Below, in pieces: positions 12,101 through 23,709 of a stretch of DNA of 64,000 nucleotides. A program made the position numbers and the translations under genes. Source of the stretch: Dendrolimus kikuchii (taxonomy: Eukaryota; Arthropoda; Insecta; Lepidoptera; Lasiocampidae). The notes beneath the pieces were generated by a model. The model was not told the DNA's origin, made no database searches, and saw only the letters and a list, made by a program, of their open reading frames with translations. Position 1 is the first letter of the stretch; each line of letters opens with the position of its first letter. The stretch lies in assembly GCA_019925095.2 (NCBI GenBank), contig CM034406.1:18566888-18630887 (forward strand). Direction: 5' to 3'.

Positions 12101-15100
12101 AACTATATTTTAAACAATAGTAATATTACATGTTTGCGAGATACGAATTTGAAATGATCACAAACTTTATCAAGAGTACACATGCGTAATTTACAGTTCT
12201 TACGAACACAACCAAATACAACACGTCTAAACTGTAAGACATATATAATAACGTAAAACGCGCAGACTGTCGACGTGAGATTTTCGTTCCCAATGTACAC
12301 TTAATAAGGTTTCAATCGCAGTTGAGATTCAACTAACTCTGTTTCACCGGGCCGACCTTATCCCTCAATAAACATGCACAGACCATCCATTGGATTTCTC
12401 AACTTGTGAAGCTTTAATCAAAGACAACATGGCTTACAAAAAATTGCAGCGAGAACGAGCCATAAAACGGTTTATGATGTCTTACTCGAAGGCCGGCCAT
12501 AAACACAAAGTGATTATCGATTAACATTTCAATATTTGAAAATTAGTCCAAACAAATGTCCGAACAATTAAGACAACCACTAAAACAATTACAGATAATT
12601 TAAATATATCAAAGGTAATAAAACACGTGTTCACAAAAGGATTATCGGTTCGCCGAATACGTCCGTCGCATCACTAATAAGGTTAACCTTTTAAGACGGA
12701 ACCACCACAAATTCGTTGCCGAACTGTCACACACGACTAATTGGGAAGCACAACAAATTTGTGGTCAAATACAGATAATTGAAACGAACGTTGAACTAAT
12801 GCTTTCTCCCTCTAACTACATAGAATTTGTATTAGAGTAACAGACAATATAATTCTCTTGGTTTTGGTGCTGCAATTTTGATTGCAGCTGCCAGATTATG
12901 GATAAAGATTATATTAAATTTGGCCCCTTTTAAGGGTTAAGAGAATAGAAAACGCCGCTTAATCCTTATTCAATTATCTCCACACCTATTCTTTATCCAT
13001 GGAGGAGGCGAGAAAGAATACAATTTCCTGCGGCCGAGCGGCCTGTCGTAAACGGCGACAAAACAACCCACAGCCAGGTTGTAGGGTATTTGCTAGTTTG
13101 GATGACTACCACTCCTGATCTAGAGTAGGCTGCTATGACAACCTTGAGTTGTTTTCCAGTCTCCCTTTAGAAAGCGGCAGCACATTGGTAGCACCTTTAT
13201 TGTTAGAAATGACCATAGGCGATGGTAGCCGTTTTCCATCAGGCCTGCTATCGTAATACTATTATCTTCTAGGTATTCTATATAAATCTATTGTTAGCTG
13301 TTAATCCCTTTTCCGTGTTTATCTATGATTAAGATCATGTGATGTAGATAGACCTTATGTTTGTCGCAGGAGTCGCAGGGCGCTGAGTCGGAGCCGGAAC
13401 TGCCGCAGGCCGAGACAACATCCTCAAAGCATCCGATGAGGGATGATCGCCGGAACTCTAGTAAGTTTAGACCTAAACTCCTACTTCGCGAGATCTCCTA
13501 GGAATCTTTAGGAACGATGTCTTAATGACCTAGGGCAGTGATTTTGTCGATATTTTTTTTATTGCAGAGTCTAGCATACAGGCAGACGGCCCACCTGATG
13601 GTAAGCGGTTACCGTCGCCTGTAGACATTTGTGACACCAAAGGTGCTACAGTGGTATTCCAGTCTCCCCTTCGATGCTGGCAGCACATTGGTTACACCTT
13701 TGAGCAAATGTCCATAAGCGACGGTAACCACTTTCTATCAAGTGGCTCATCCATAGAAATTCTGTTGGAACCGGTAGGTGGCGCTGAGATCGGGTACTAG
13801 AATCCTTCTAATCACCTGGAGCGATTTTGGTGATTTTGTTTTTGTGAGTTTGAGTGGTTTCCCGGATGGTTTAGATTCACAATTAGAACCGGTAGGTGGC
13901 GCTGGGAGCGGGTCCTAGATTTTTATTTTTTCAAAGCAGGACAACGTCTGCCGGGGCCGCTAGTATATATATATTGAGAGCTTCGATCTTCGAGCTATGT
14001 GAGTTGTGTGAGTTAAATACTATCAGCCCGTAAATGTCCCACTGCTGAGCTCGGGCCTCCCGTTATATGGAGGAACGAACAATATACCCGCCACGCTTGT
14101 CCAAGGCGGCTTGGCAGGTTTGACAGATCGGTTATCTCGATGCAGGTTGCATCACGATGTCCTCCTTCATCGTTGTTAGCACGTGATAATTGTAACAATA
14201 TGCACATATTAGGTCAGAAACACCCTAAGTGGTGCATGCGTTCCGGCCAGGATCGAACCGGCGCCCTTTGAGTTTGGGACGCGTGCGCTAACTATTACGC
14301 TACCACGACTTTTTGACTGCGTTCCATTAGGGACTCACAGCGTCCACGTTCATGACCGCGATTTATACCGTTCCACTTGCTTGCCGGCGTTTCGTAAACT
14401 CAAGTGGAACGGCTATTCGACCCACCTCTTGACATGCGTCGTTGTGAGCGTTGTGTGATCGAAAATGGTGACGTCATTAGGAACGGCTAACTAAGCATGT
14501 TGGGCGTTGTGAGCTACTATCGGAACGCCCTGTTTCAGCGCGTTCCATTAGTAGCTCACAACGCCCAAAAACGCTCCGTTAGCCGTTCCACAAGGCGACC
14601 GCGGTCGTTGTGGTCGTGTCGAAAACGTCACTAATGACGTCATCATTTTCGATCACAACGCTCACAACGACCCATGTCAAGAGGTGCGTCGAATAACCGT
14701 TACACTTGTGTTTATGATTGCAACGCCGACAAGCATGTGGAACGGGAAAAATCCCTAATGGAACGTAGCCTTTGTGTGCGTATGCTGTTATGCTGTCATT
14801 TTAGTCTAGGTAATAGTCTAGGCAATAAAGATCCGAGGATAGTCACAGAATAATAATCGGCCCTTCTCATGCAGACGACAGCCGGGACCGTGACCGTGAC
14901 CGCGACCGCGGCCGCAGCCGCGACTACGATCGCCGCGAGCGCCGCGAGTCGCCGGCCAAGTCGCGCGGCAACAGGGAGCGGCCCGAGCGGCGCTCGCCCA
15001 AGAAGGACGACAAGTATAGGTGAGAGAAGAAGAAGGCCAGAATAATAATACAATTTCCTGTGACCGGGTGGCCTGTCGTAAGAGGCGACGAAACAACCCA

Positions 15101-18100
15101 GTCAGGTGGTAGGGTATTTGACTGGATGGCTACCACCCCTGGTCTAGAGTATGCCGCCATAGTTAAATATTATTAAACGTGTAGTATATGTATGGTATAT
15201 ATAAATTAAATGTGTATAAGAAATATGAATAAATAAAATATCATGAATATAACAACGGTAAACTATTCTTGTTAAAATTAGTCAAAAATGTAAAATAAAC
15301 ATGAAATTGATGTCTATCTATAAAATTTGAGTAATAATATATAACGTCAGTTTAAATAAATTTGTACATACATACATAACTTCACGCCAGTTCCCTTGCG
15401 GGGTAGGCACGAACAACAGAACACCATTTAGGCTTATTCTTACACACTTCACTTGCTTCTTTGACATTTATAGCTCTTGTCATGCACGCTCGTCTGTTCT
15501 TAAGGCTCCTGACATCACCTTCTGCTAGTACACGATCAATTTGATCATGGAAGGTGTGTCGTGGCCTTCCACAACTAAATTTGTAACTAAATATATAGTG
15601 ATGTTATGCTATAAATGTAAGTAGAAGTGATCTAGATTATTAATATTCCCTTTTTTAAAACATGAAAGGGGTTATGAGTGCTGAAATTTAAAAAAAAGAG
15701 TATGTCGTCATAACAGCCTTGAGTTGTGTTCCGGCATTAGTTACCAGGTTCCAGTCTCCCTTAAGAGAGCAGCAGCGCATTCGTAGCACCTTTGGTGTTG
15801 CAAATGTCTATAGGCGATGGTAACCGCTTTCCATCAAGTAGGCCGTCTGACTGTCTGCTGAACTCCTGCAATAAAAAAAAACTACGTTTTAGAAAGAAAG
15901 AAAAAACATATTTTTTTTAGGCAATAACCGACTATTCGACGAGAGGCTTCAGAGCCTAAATCATCGACATAAAGTTGCTAGTTTGTCGGTATTCTATAGG
16001 CTACGCTTCGCGGAGTTTCTTTTTTTATTGCCTGAAGCAGGTAAACAGGCAGACGGCCCACCTGGTAGAAAGTGGTTTCCGGAGCCTATGGACGTTTACA
16101 ACACCAGGGGTGTCGCCAACGCGTTGCCGACCTCTAAGAAGTTTTATAACGCCCTCAAAGAACCCCATGTCATAGCGCAAAGGGAAAACCGCGGCGGGAA
16201 ATTCCCTCCAGATCATCGTTGTACGCGGAATGAATGTTCTAGACTTTAAAGAACCGTGGCGTTGTTGAGCGTGGGAGCTCAAGGAAATGAGGGTGAAGAT
16301 CTCGTCGCTGGCGAGCGGTGCGGTTGTAAAAGTGAGGCGTTTGCACCAGATCACCAGTTTAGTGTGCCAGGGAATTACATTTTTTTTTAATGCAGGAGAT
16401 CAGCAGACAGGCAGACGGTTCACTTGATGGAAAGCGGTTACCATCGCCTATGGACATTTGCAACATCAAAGTTGCTACAAATGCGCTGCTGCTGTCTTAA
16501 GGGACACTGGTACCTGGTCACTAATGCCGGAACACAAAACTCAAGCTTGTTATGGCGACATACTTTAGACCAGGGGTGGTAGCCATCCAGCCGGGCATAT
16601 GCCCTACCACCTGGCTGGAGGTTGTTAAGTCGCCTCTTACGACAGGCCGCTTCAACGCAGGAAATTGTATTCTTTCTCCGTTCCTACACGGATAGTACAT
16701 GAATTGGTTCCTCTATCACCATTTTACCACCGGACAAGCAGACGTACGCACTCACGCCACCGATATATGGTGGAAATACCAACAAAGCGACGAAACACTA
16801 TGCTTCCACTTTTATCATACGCACCGCTGAAGAGTGGAAACTCTTTACCGTCGTCTGTTTTTCCTGAAGTATACAATATAGGTGTCTACGAGTCTAGCGT
16901 GAGCAGGTATCTTCTAGGAAAGCGTGCTCCACCTTAGACTGCATTTCCGCCTGACATCAGGCGCAATGTCAGTCAAACGCGAACCTATCCATTATAAAAA
17001 AAAAAATGTAACATGCAGTAAAAAAAAACGAAGCAAGTGTAGCTCTAAATTGGTCCTTTTTTTTTGATAACGCAGGGGGAATGTCTTTGGACACCAACCT
17101 CGGGTCCTTCGGGGGAAGGGCCAAAATGCAGGCATAAGGCCTGCATCGAGGGTGTGTGGGACTCTCAGCGACCGATCCTCCACGCTCGCTTCTATAACGA
17201 AGCTGTCGCGAGAAACGGCCGCCGAAATACCCACTAAACCTAAACCTGCGCCCCACTTATAGCGCTTTTACGGGGCGTCATGGGATCTTGTACAGAGTAA
17301 CTGCATCATGATGCCCCTACGCCGTGTAACTGGGCCACCCCGGGGAGCAGAGTGACCCACTTCGTACAGCGGGAGGGGGGGGGGGGGGGGGAATTCCGCT
17401 GTCACCTACGTGACAACGGCCCCCTGTGAAGCTCTAAATTGGTCCTAGCATGGTGCTGGTTAAGTTAACCAGCGCTGATCTTCCGCTAGGGCCATTCAAG
17501 TGACATACACAGACACTGAAGCAGATAAAACGGTTTTAAGCGCGGTAATTTATTTGATTTTTTATTATTCCGACGTTTCGGCCACTTTTCAGTGGCCGTG
17601 ATCACGGAAGACAAAGATGTCAAGTGTCAATGAGTATTGTTAAAAAGTGGTGTGCAAATTAAATACATATATAAATAGGATATATAAATGTCACACAATA
17701 AATATACATAAAATGAATAAAAAAAATAGAGAATAAACAATAAATATGTAGAACTCGAAGATGCGAACACTATACAAATTTTGGGTACTGTTGTTCGTGG
17801 TATTCATTTTCATGTCAAACAACCATGCGGTTGTCTGTTAGCCTCTTAATTTAGCGTAATATTGTACAGCAGGTCTGAGAGAAGTGACCGTGACCGAGAC
17901 CGAGACCGAGGTCGCGGCGGCCACGAGAGCGCCCCGAGGCGAGGTCTGCTTGGAGACAGACCCGATGACAGGCTCTCGGACAACAAGGTGAGTACTCTAT
18001 CATAGGTGCTTAGTTAAAGTAGTCAGTAATAGTATGTAGCAGAACAAAAGTTTGTTGAAGTGACAACTTCTTATGGGAGGGTAAACCGCTTCGTTACGTA

Positions 18101-21100
18101 ACGCGTTACGGCGCCAGTATGCCTGGCTTCCCTTTCTCTCACGAATACGGCAGCGGTAGGCAGGCTCCACCTCTCTCACTCTAATTGTAGTGATAACTTC
18201 TTATGGGAAGGTAAACCGCTTCGTTACGTAACGCGTTACGGCGCCAGTATGCCTGGCTTCCCTTTCTCTCACGCATACAGCAGCAGTAGGCAGGCTCCTC
18301 CGCTCTCACTCTAATTGAAGTGATAACTTTTTATGGGAGGTTAAACCGCTTCTTTACGTAACGCGTTACGGCGCCAGTATGCCTGGCTTCCCTTTCTCTC
18401 ACGCATACGGCAGTGGTAGGCAGGCTCCTCCTCTCGCACTCTAACACTCGTCACATATATATTTGAATATATAGTGCTAGTGTCATGAAATTATACACAT
18501 CTATATTACTTTATTTTTGTTGCTGATTGTTACATTATCCTTCCATATGTTGTTTTATACTAAGCCCGCGTATTCGTCCGCGTGGAATAGTAAAAAAAAA
18601 CCCTCGATTTTGAAACATTCTTCATTGGTGCTCCGGTGCTATTGGTCTTAGCGTGATGATATATAGCCTATAGCCTTCCTCGATAACTGGGCTATCTAAC
18701 ACTGAAAGAATTTTTCAAATCAGACCAGTAGTTCCTGAGATTAGTGCGTTCAAGCAAACAAACAAAATCTTCAGCTTTATATATTAGTATAAGATATCTA
18801 CTTGTACAGAAGTATGTTAACAGGAATTTAATTCAATAACTCATTTGCCAGAATCTCAGAGGTATGAAAGTATAAACGGGACTGTATCTAAACAAGAGTG
18901 TCGAGTGAAGTGAAGAATTTTATAAAAACTTGTGTGTGTAATTTTTTTAATGAGTTCAGTAGATATGCAGTCGGTCCACCTGATGGAAAGTGGTTACCAT
19001 CTTCTATGGATATTTGTAACATCAAAGGTGCTACCAATGTGCGGCCGCTCTTTAAATGGAGACTACAACCTGGCCGCTAATGCCGGAACACAACTCAAGG
19101 TGGTTATGGCGGCATCCTCTAGACCAGGGTAGACTAGACCAGGACCCAGACGAGCAAACACTCTACCACCTGAAGTGTGTTGTTTTGTCGCCTCTTACGA
19201 CAGGCCATCCCAACGGAGGAAATTGTATTCTTTCTCAATATTAGACATGTATCCACTCAAAAACTACTTCACCTTTACCAATATTTTAATTGTGTATAGG
19301 TAAATTAGCTTTGAGAAGTTTTTGCGTTTGTAGTAGTATTTGTATATGTACAGGAATTCTAAACTTGAAATTTAAAATACCTTGTACAATCAGCAAAAAA
19401 AGTTTCATTATATTTTGAAGAAGAAAATATATTTACAGTTAAAAGTCAATTAAATAATAATTACTTGCATTGCCAATTGTTGTGAGGTCAGACTATGTGG
19501 TTTTAGTTTGATAATTAATAAATTAATTTATTTTATTTGTGGTTAATTCTCGTTCAGTGTTATTATTTGTTGTGATTTGATATAAAATTTGTTTATTAAA
19601 AATGGTTCCGCTGTTGATATGTGGTCGAGGTAAGCATTTGGCTTCCCAAACTAAAGAAGCTTTATATAATTTGTACAAATATTTGGAAAATGAGTGCTAT
19701 AGCAATCCGCGCACTATTATGACTTCCGCTCAATTAGTTGCTAAATCAACCGGAATATCATTGACTTCCATCGGAAAGGTGCTATCAGAAAGCAGATGTC
19801 ATTCTTCAGAACAGGGACCAACAATTTAATATTAAAAAATATGTTTCATATTAATATTTATTATTTTAAAATCATTTCATAATATTAATAAATAGTTTCA
19901 TATTAAGTACCTGCCTATAAAAATATATAAAAAGTATTAGTTGATTTATTTATATGCTGACTGTACACTACTACAAACGCAAAAACGTCTCAAGGCTAAT
20001 TTGCCTGTACTGATATTATCTTTTGAAATGGATTTTAGTTCAAATTCGATTTTTTGTATTTTAGGTGCCAGCCTTGATGGATCTGAAGCCTTTCGGCGGC
20101 GAGCCCCCGCCGGCCTTCGAGGGCAGGCGTTCGCAGGACCACCGCGACGCTGTATCGCCAAGGTAACAAAAATTATATCAGGGTAATCAACAAGCAAATC
20201 GACCGAGATACCGCGTAAACTCTATATAACGACGCTGAAGGGACTGTGCATTTTATGGCGTTATAGAGAGAGAGATTTGTCGTTAAATGGAGAGAAGTAT
20301 GTTATTTTTGTCTGACGTCTTTTGCTGCACCAGTAATTTTGTTGTATTTTTTTACTTTTTTTATTCATATCTTGCGATTTTGAGGCACTTTGGTGATAAA
20401 GGAAGTAATAAGAAATTTCGATACTTCGGAATTTCTTAGAAATATCGGTATGCATGATGCCGACAGTGGAGTTTATTACGGGCCAGGATAATAAAACAAT
20501 AAAAGAACATACACAGCTGAGCAGTTTTTACTAAGTTTGGCAATTTAAAAGGTATTTTTATTATTTAATTGTTGTCGTTATTGAGAGTGGGTGTAATGCT
20601 ATATAGAGTGTATCATCGTATGGAAAACAAGCTTTTTTTTATACAGGGGAAATCCGTTTGAGGACCCTAGGCCGCGCGAGGGGAAAGGTCGTGGCCCGTG
20701 AGTGGGATTCGCCAGGTCGGGGTGGCACTAGCACCCCACGTTGAGATGTGAGATGCTATTGCCACGCCGCGGTTAGGGATACCCACTAAAACTCCTGTCC
20801 GATCCCGAGCGTCCATTGTCCCGGACGGACGGCGGCCGGCCCCTTTGCGGGCTGGCCTCACCATTTGGTAGCCGGAGATCTGGGTCTCTCCGGCTCCTCT
20901 ACCTCACCGCGAGGTGAGAGGGGGCGCGCGGATCGGCGCGCGTCCCTCCTCTCCGGCCTTTATGTGCGGGCGGTTCCAGTTTCCCCGCCGGTCACCCGCA
21001 CGGCCGTAGCTTACGGCGGCTGGAGGTCGTCATGGACGACCCTCCGACGCCGCCGCCGGCTCTGGCGGGAGGGGAGCGTGGCGGATTGCTCTCTCTCCCG

Positions 21101-23654
21101 CTATGGAAAACAAGCTAAACCAACCAAAGCCAAGTGATTTCGACGCTTAAGGGAGTTTGTCGTTAAATCGAGTGACGTTACATGGAGTTTATACTGTATA
21201 AATTATTTAAGATTCTACTTTCATAATTTGCAATGATGTAATGTCTGCCGTGACAGTACCTTAAGGGCTCAGCCGAAGATTAGCGCTGGTTTTAACAGAC
21301 CAGCATTATGCTGAGACTGTTGCCCCTTTTAGGACAAGATTATGTTATTTTTCTTTTAAATTTGTTAACAATTATACAACAACAGGAGTTTTTGGCGGGA
21401 ACTGACAGGGGTGCTTGTGCTGTGCAGTTTTATTTTCTAAAAATGTGTAAAATCTCTCTAAAATGAACAATAGTTGTAGGATATTGATAGTTTTTGAGTA
21501 GTAATTATGTGTTTTTGTGAGAAATGTGAACTGTATAGTCAAATGTGGCATTTCGAGTTTTCACAAGAACTCCGTTGAATGACGTCGATTGTAGCCTACA
21601 ATACAATTGCGCCTGGCTGCGAAGCCATAAAGCAAAAAAAAAATACAACCACAACAATACTCTTTATTGTACACCGATATAAGAAAACACTTTATTGTAT
21701 TAACAATAAGGTAGTACAATGGGTGGCCTTATTGCTTAAAGCAATCACTTCCAGGCAACCTTTGGATGCACAGGATCTTATTACAAGTTAATTGTTAACA
21801 TGCAGTACAATAATATACTATAAATCATTATATTAATACGTGAAGCAAAAACTTTGAACCCCTTTTTTACGAAAATTGCGCGGACGGAGGAGTATGAAAT
21901 TTCGCACAATCATAGTTTATGTAGAGAAGGACTGCAGAATGCTAATATTTTATTAAAATTATGCATAAAATATATGAAATCAATAAAAAAAATTACACAC
22001 ACTACCATGTATTTTGACATACACACGCATATATACTCTTTTGTTTATTGTTAAAGTCAAATCAACAGTGTAGCCTTGGCGAAATCTGTGATTATAGAAG
22101 TAGTAGTCTTTGGCAACAGAACCTTAATAATGTTCAAACTTATAATTTAAATTAATTATTATGGTCGAATTTCGACCACTGGGCGAGCACTAGCTGTAAT
22201 AATTATACCTACACTATCCAATGTAATTTGTCCTAAATAAAATGATTTTCTTTCTTTCTGTCTTTCTTGATTAGTTCAAGGCTAAACATTTAACATTAAA
22301 TTTTATAAATGCATGGTATAACACCGATCCAGGTGGGGTCTGGACGATTTCAACATGACTCTACGACCTCAAATTTTGATACAGAAGAAGAACTCCATAA
22401 AACTATGAACCGAAAAAGACAAAAAGAGAGAATCAAAATAAGATAACCAAGAGACAAGAGACCATATAACTCGTGGTAGCGTAATGGCTAGCGCACGCGT
22501 CCCAGACCCAAAGGGGCGCGGGTTCGATCCTGGCCGGAACGCATGCACCACTTAGGCAGGTGGTAGGGTATTTGCTCGACTGGATGGCGACCACCCCTGG
22601 TCTAGAGTATGCCGCCATAACAACCTTGTGTTGTGTTCCGGCATTAGTGACCAGGTTCCAGACTCCCTTAAGAGAGCAGCAGTGCATTTGTAGCACCTCT
22701 GGTGTTGCAAATGTCCATAGGCGATGGTAACCGCTTTCCATCAAGTGGGCCGTCTGCCTGTCTGCTGAACTCCTGCAATAAAAAAAAAAGGCAGGTTTCT
22801 GACCTAATCTGCATATTGTTACAATTACCACGTGCTAGCAACGGTGAAGGAAAACATCGTGAAGCAACCTGCACATCGAGATAACCGATGTGTAAAACCT
22901 GCCAAACCTTGGACAAGCGTGGCTGGTATACTGTCCGTTCTCCAATAGTGAATTTTTTTTTCATTTTCATTTGCAATTTGCGCATTTGTAGCAACTTTAG
23001 TGTTGCAAATGTCCATAGGCGGTGGTAACCGATTTCCATCAAGTGGGCCGTCTGCCTGTCTGCTGATCTCCTGCAATTAAAAATAAATTGTGGTATCCCC
23101 GAGCCCACCAGTGGGACATTTGTGGGCTGCTATTATAACCAAGAGACTGACACTCGATCTCAATAAAGCAGCATGACCTCAATCTGTAATGTTTCTAATA
23201 GGTTCGTTGATCGCGATCGACGCGACAAGGACAAAGAGCGCGAGCGAGACAGAGACAGGCACAGCAGAAGGTCAGAGGAGAGAAGGTATAGTATATAAAA
23301 ATAAACACATGCTGTATTATTGTACCAAATCATAGAGTAGCTTGTAAGCATTCATTTCTGTGAAGAAATATCAAACGGCAAACCAGGGGAAAGGGTTGTT
23401 TTTTTAACAAAATCTTATACTGATATATATAGCTGAACAGTTTGTTTGTTTGTTTAAACGCGCTAATCTCAGGAACTACTGGTCTGATTTGAAAATTTCT
23501 TTCAGTGTTGGATAGCCCATTTCTAGGAAGGCTATAGGCTGTATATCATGACGCTAAGACCAATAGGAGCGGAGCAGTGATAAAAAATGTTTCAAAATCG
23601 GGGGGAACTTTGAAAGCAAATTCCACGCGGACGGCGTCGCGGGCACAGTTAGTG

Positions 23655-23709
<55 letters not shown>

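Larger units (their letters stand above)
15035..15880 (+). mobile_element. Family A retroposon split by a nested insertion
   Basis: The 5' half is 15035-15162 and the 3' half 15698-15880, ending CTCCTGCAATAAAAAAA. The halves abut in the consensus at GAGTATGCCGCCATA / GAGTATGTCGTCATA, which also look like the diverged TSD of the insert between them. Confidence 0.75.
22472..23140 (+). mobile_element. tRNA-headed SINE interrupted by two family A copies
   Basis: Head at 22472-22553 with A-box-like GGTAGCGTAATGGCTAGCG and B box GGTTCGATCC. The body resumes at 22796 (GCAGGTTTCTGACCTAATCT) to about 22948, and again after 23087 (CACCAGTGGGACATTTGTGG). Comparing with the uninterrupted copy at 14016-14309 locates both gaps exactly at the family A inserts. 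Confidence 0.8.

Noticed and set aside
14796..15160. Overlapping minus-strand ORFs opposite exon 4
   Set aside because: Shadow of the GC-rich, RD-repeat-encoding RSRC2 exon 4 and the adjoining family A fragment.
20667..21137. GC-rich ORFs on both strands
   Set aside because: Contained in the LINE-tail insertion 20634-21101 with a 15-bp TSD. No conserved domain.
22472..22553. Possible genuine tRNA gene
   Set aside because: A and B boxes are present but no complete cloverleaf ends, and the sequence continues into a SINE body shared with 14016-14309.
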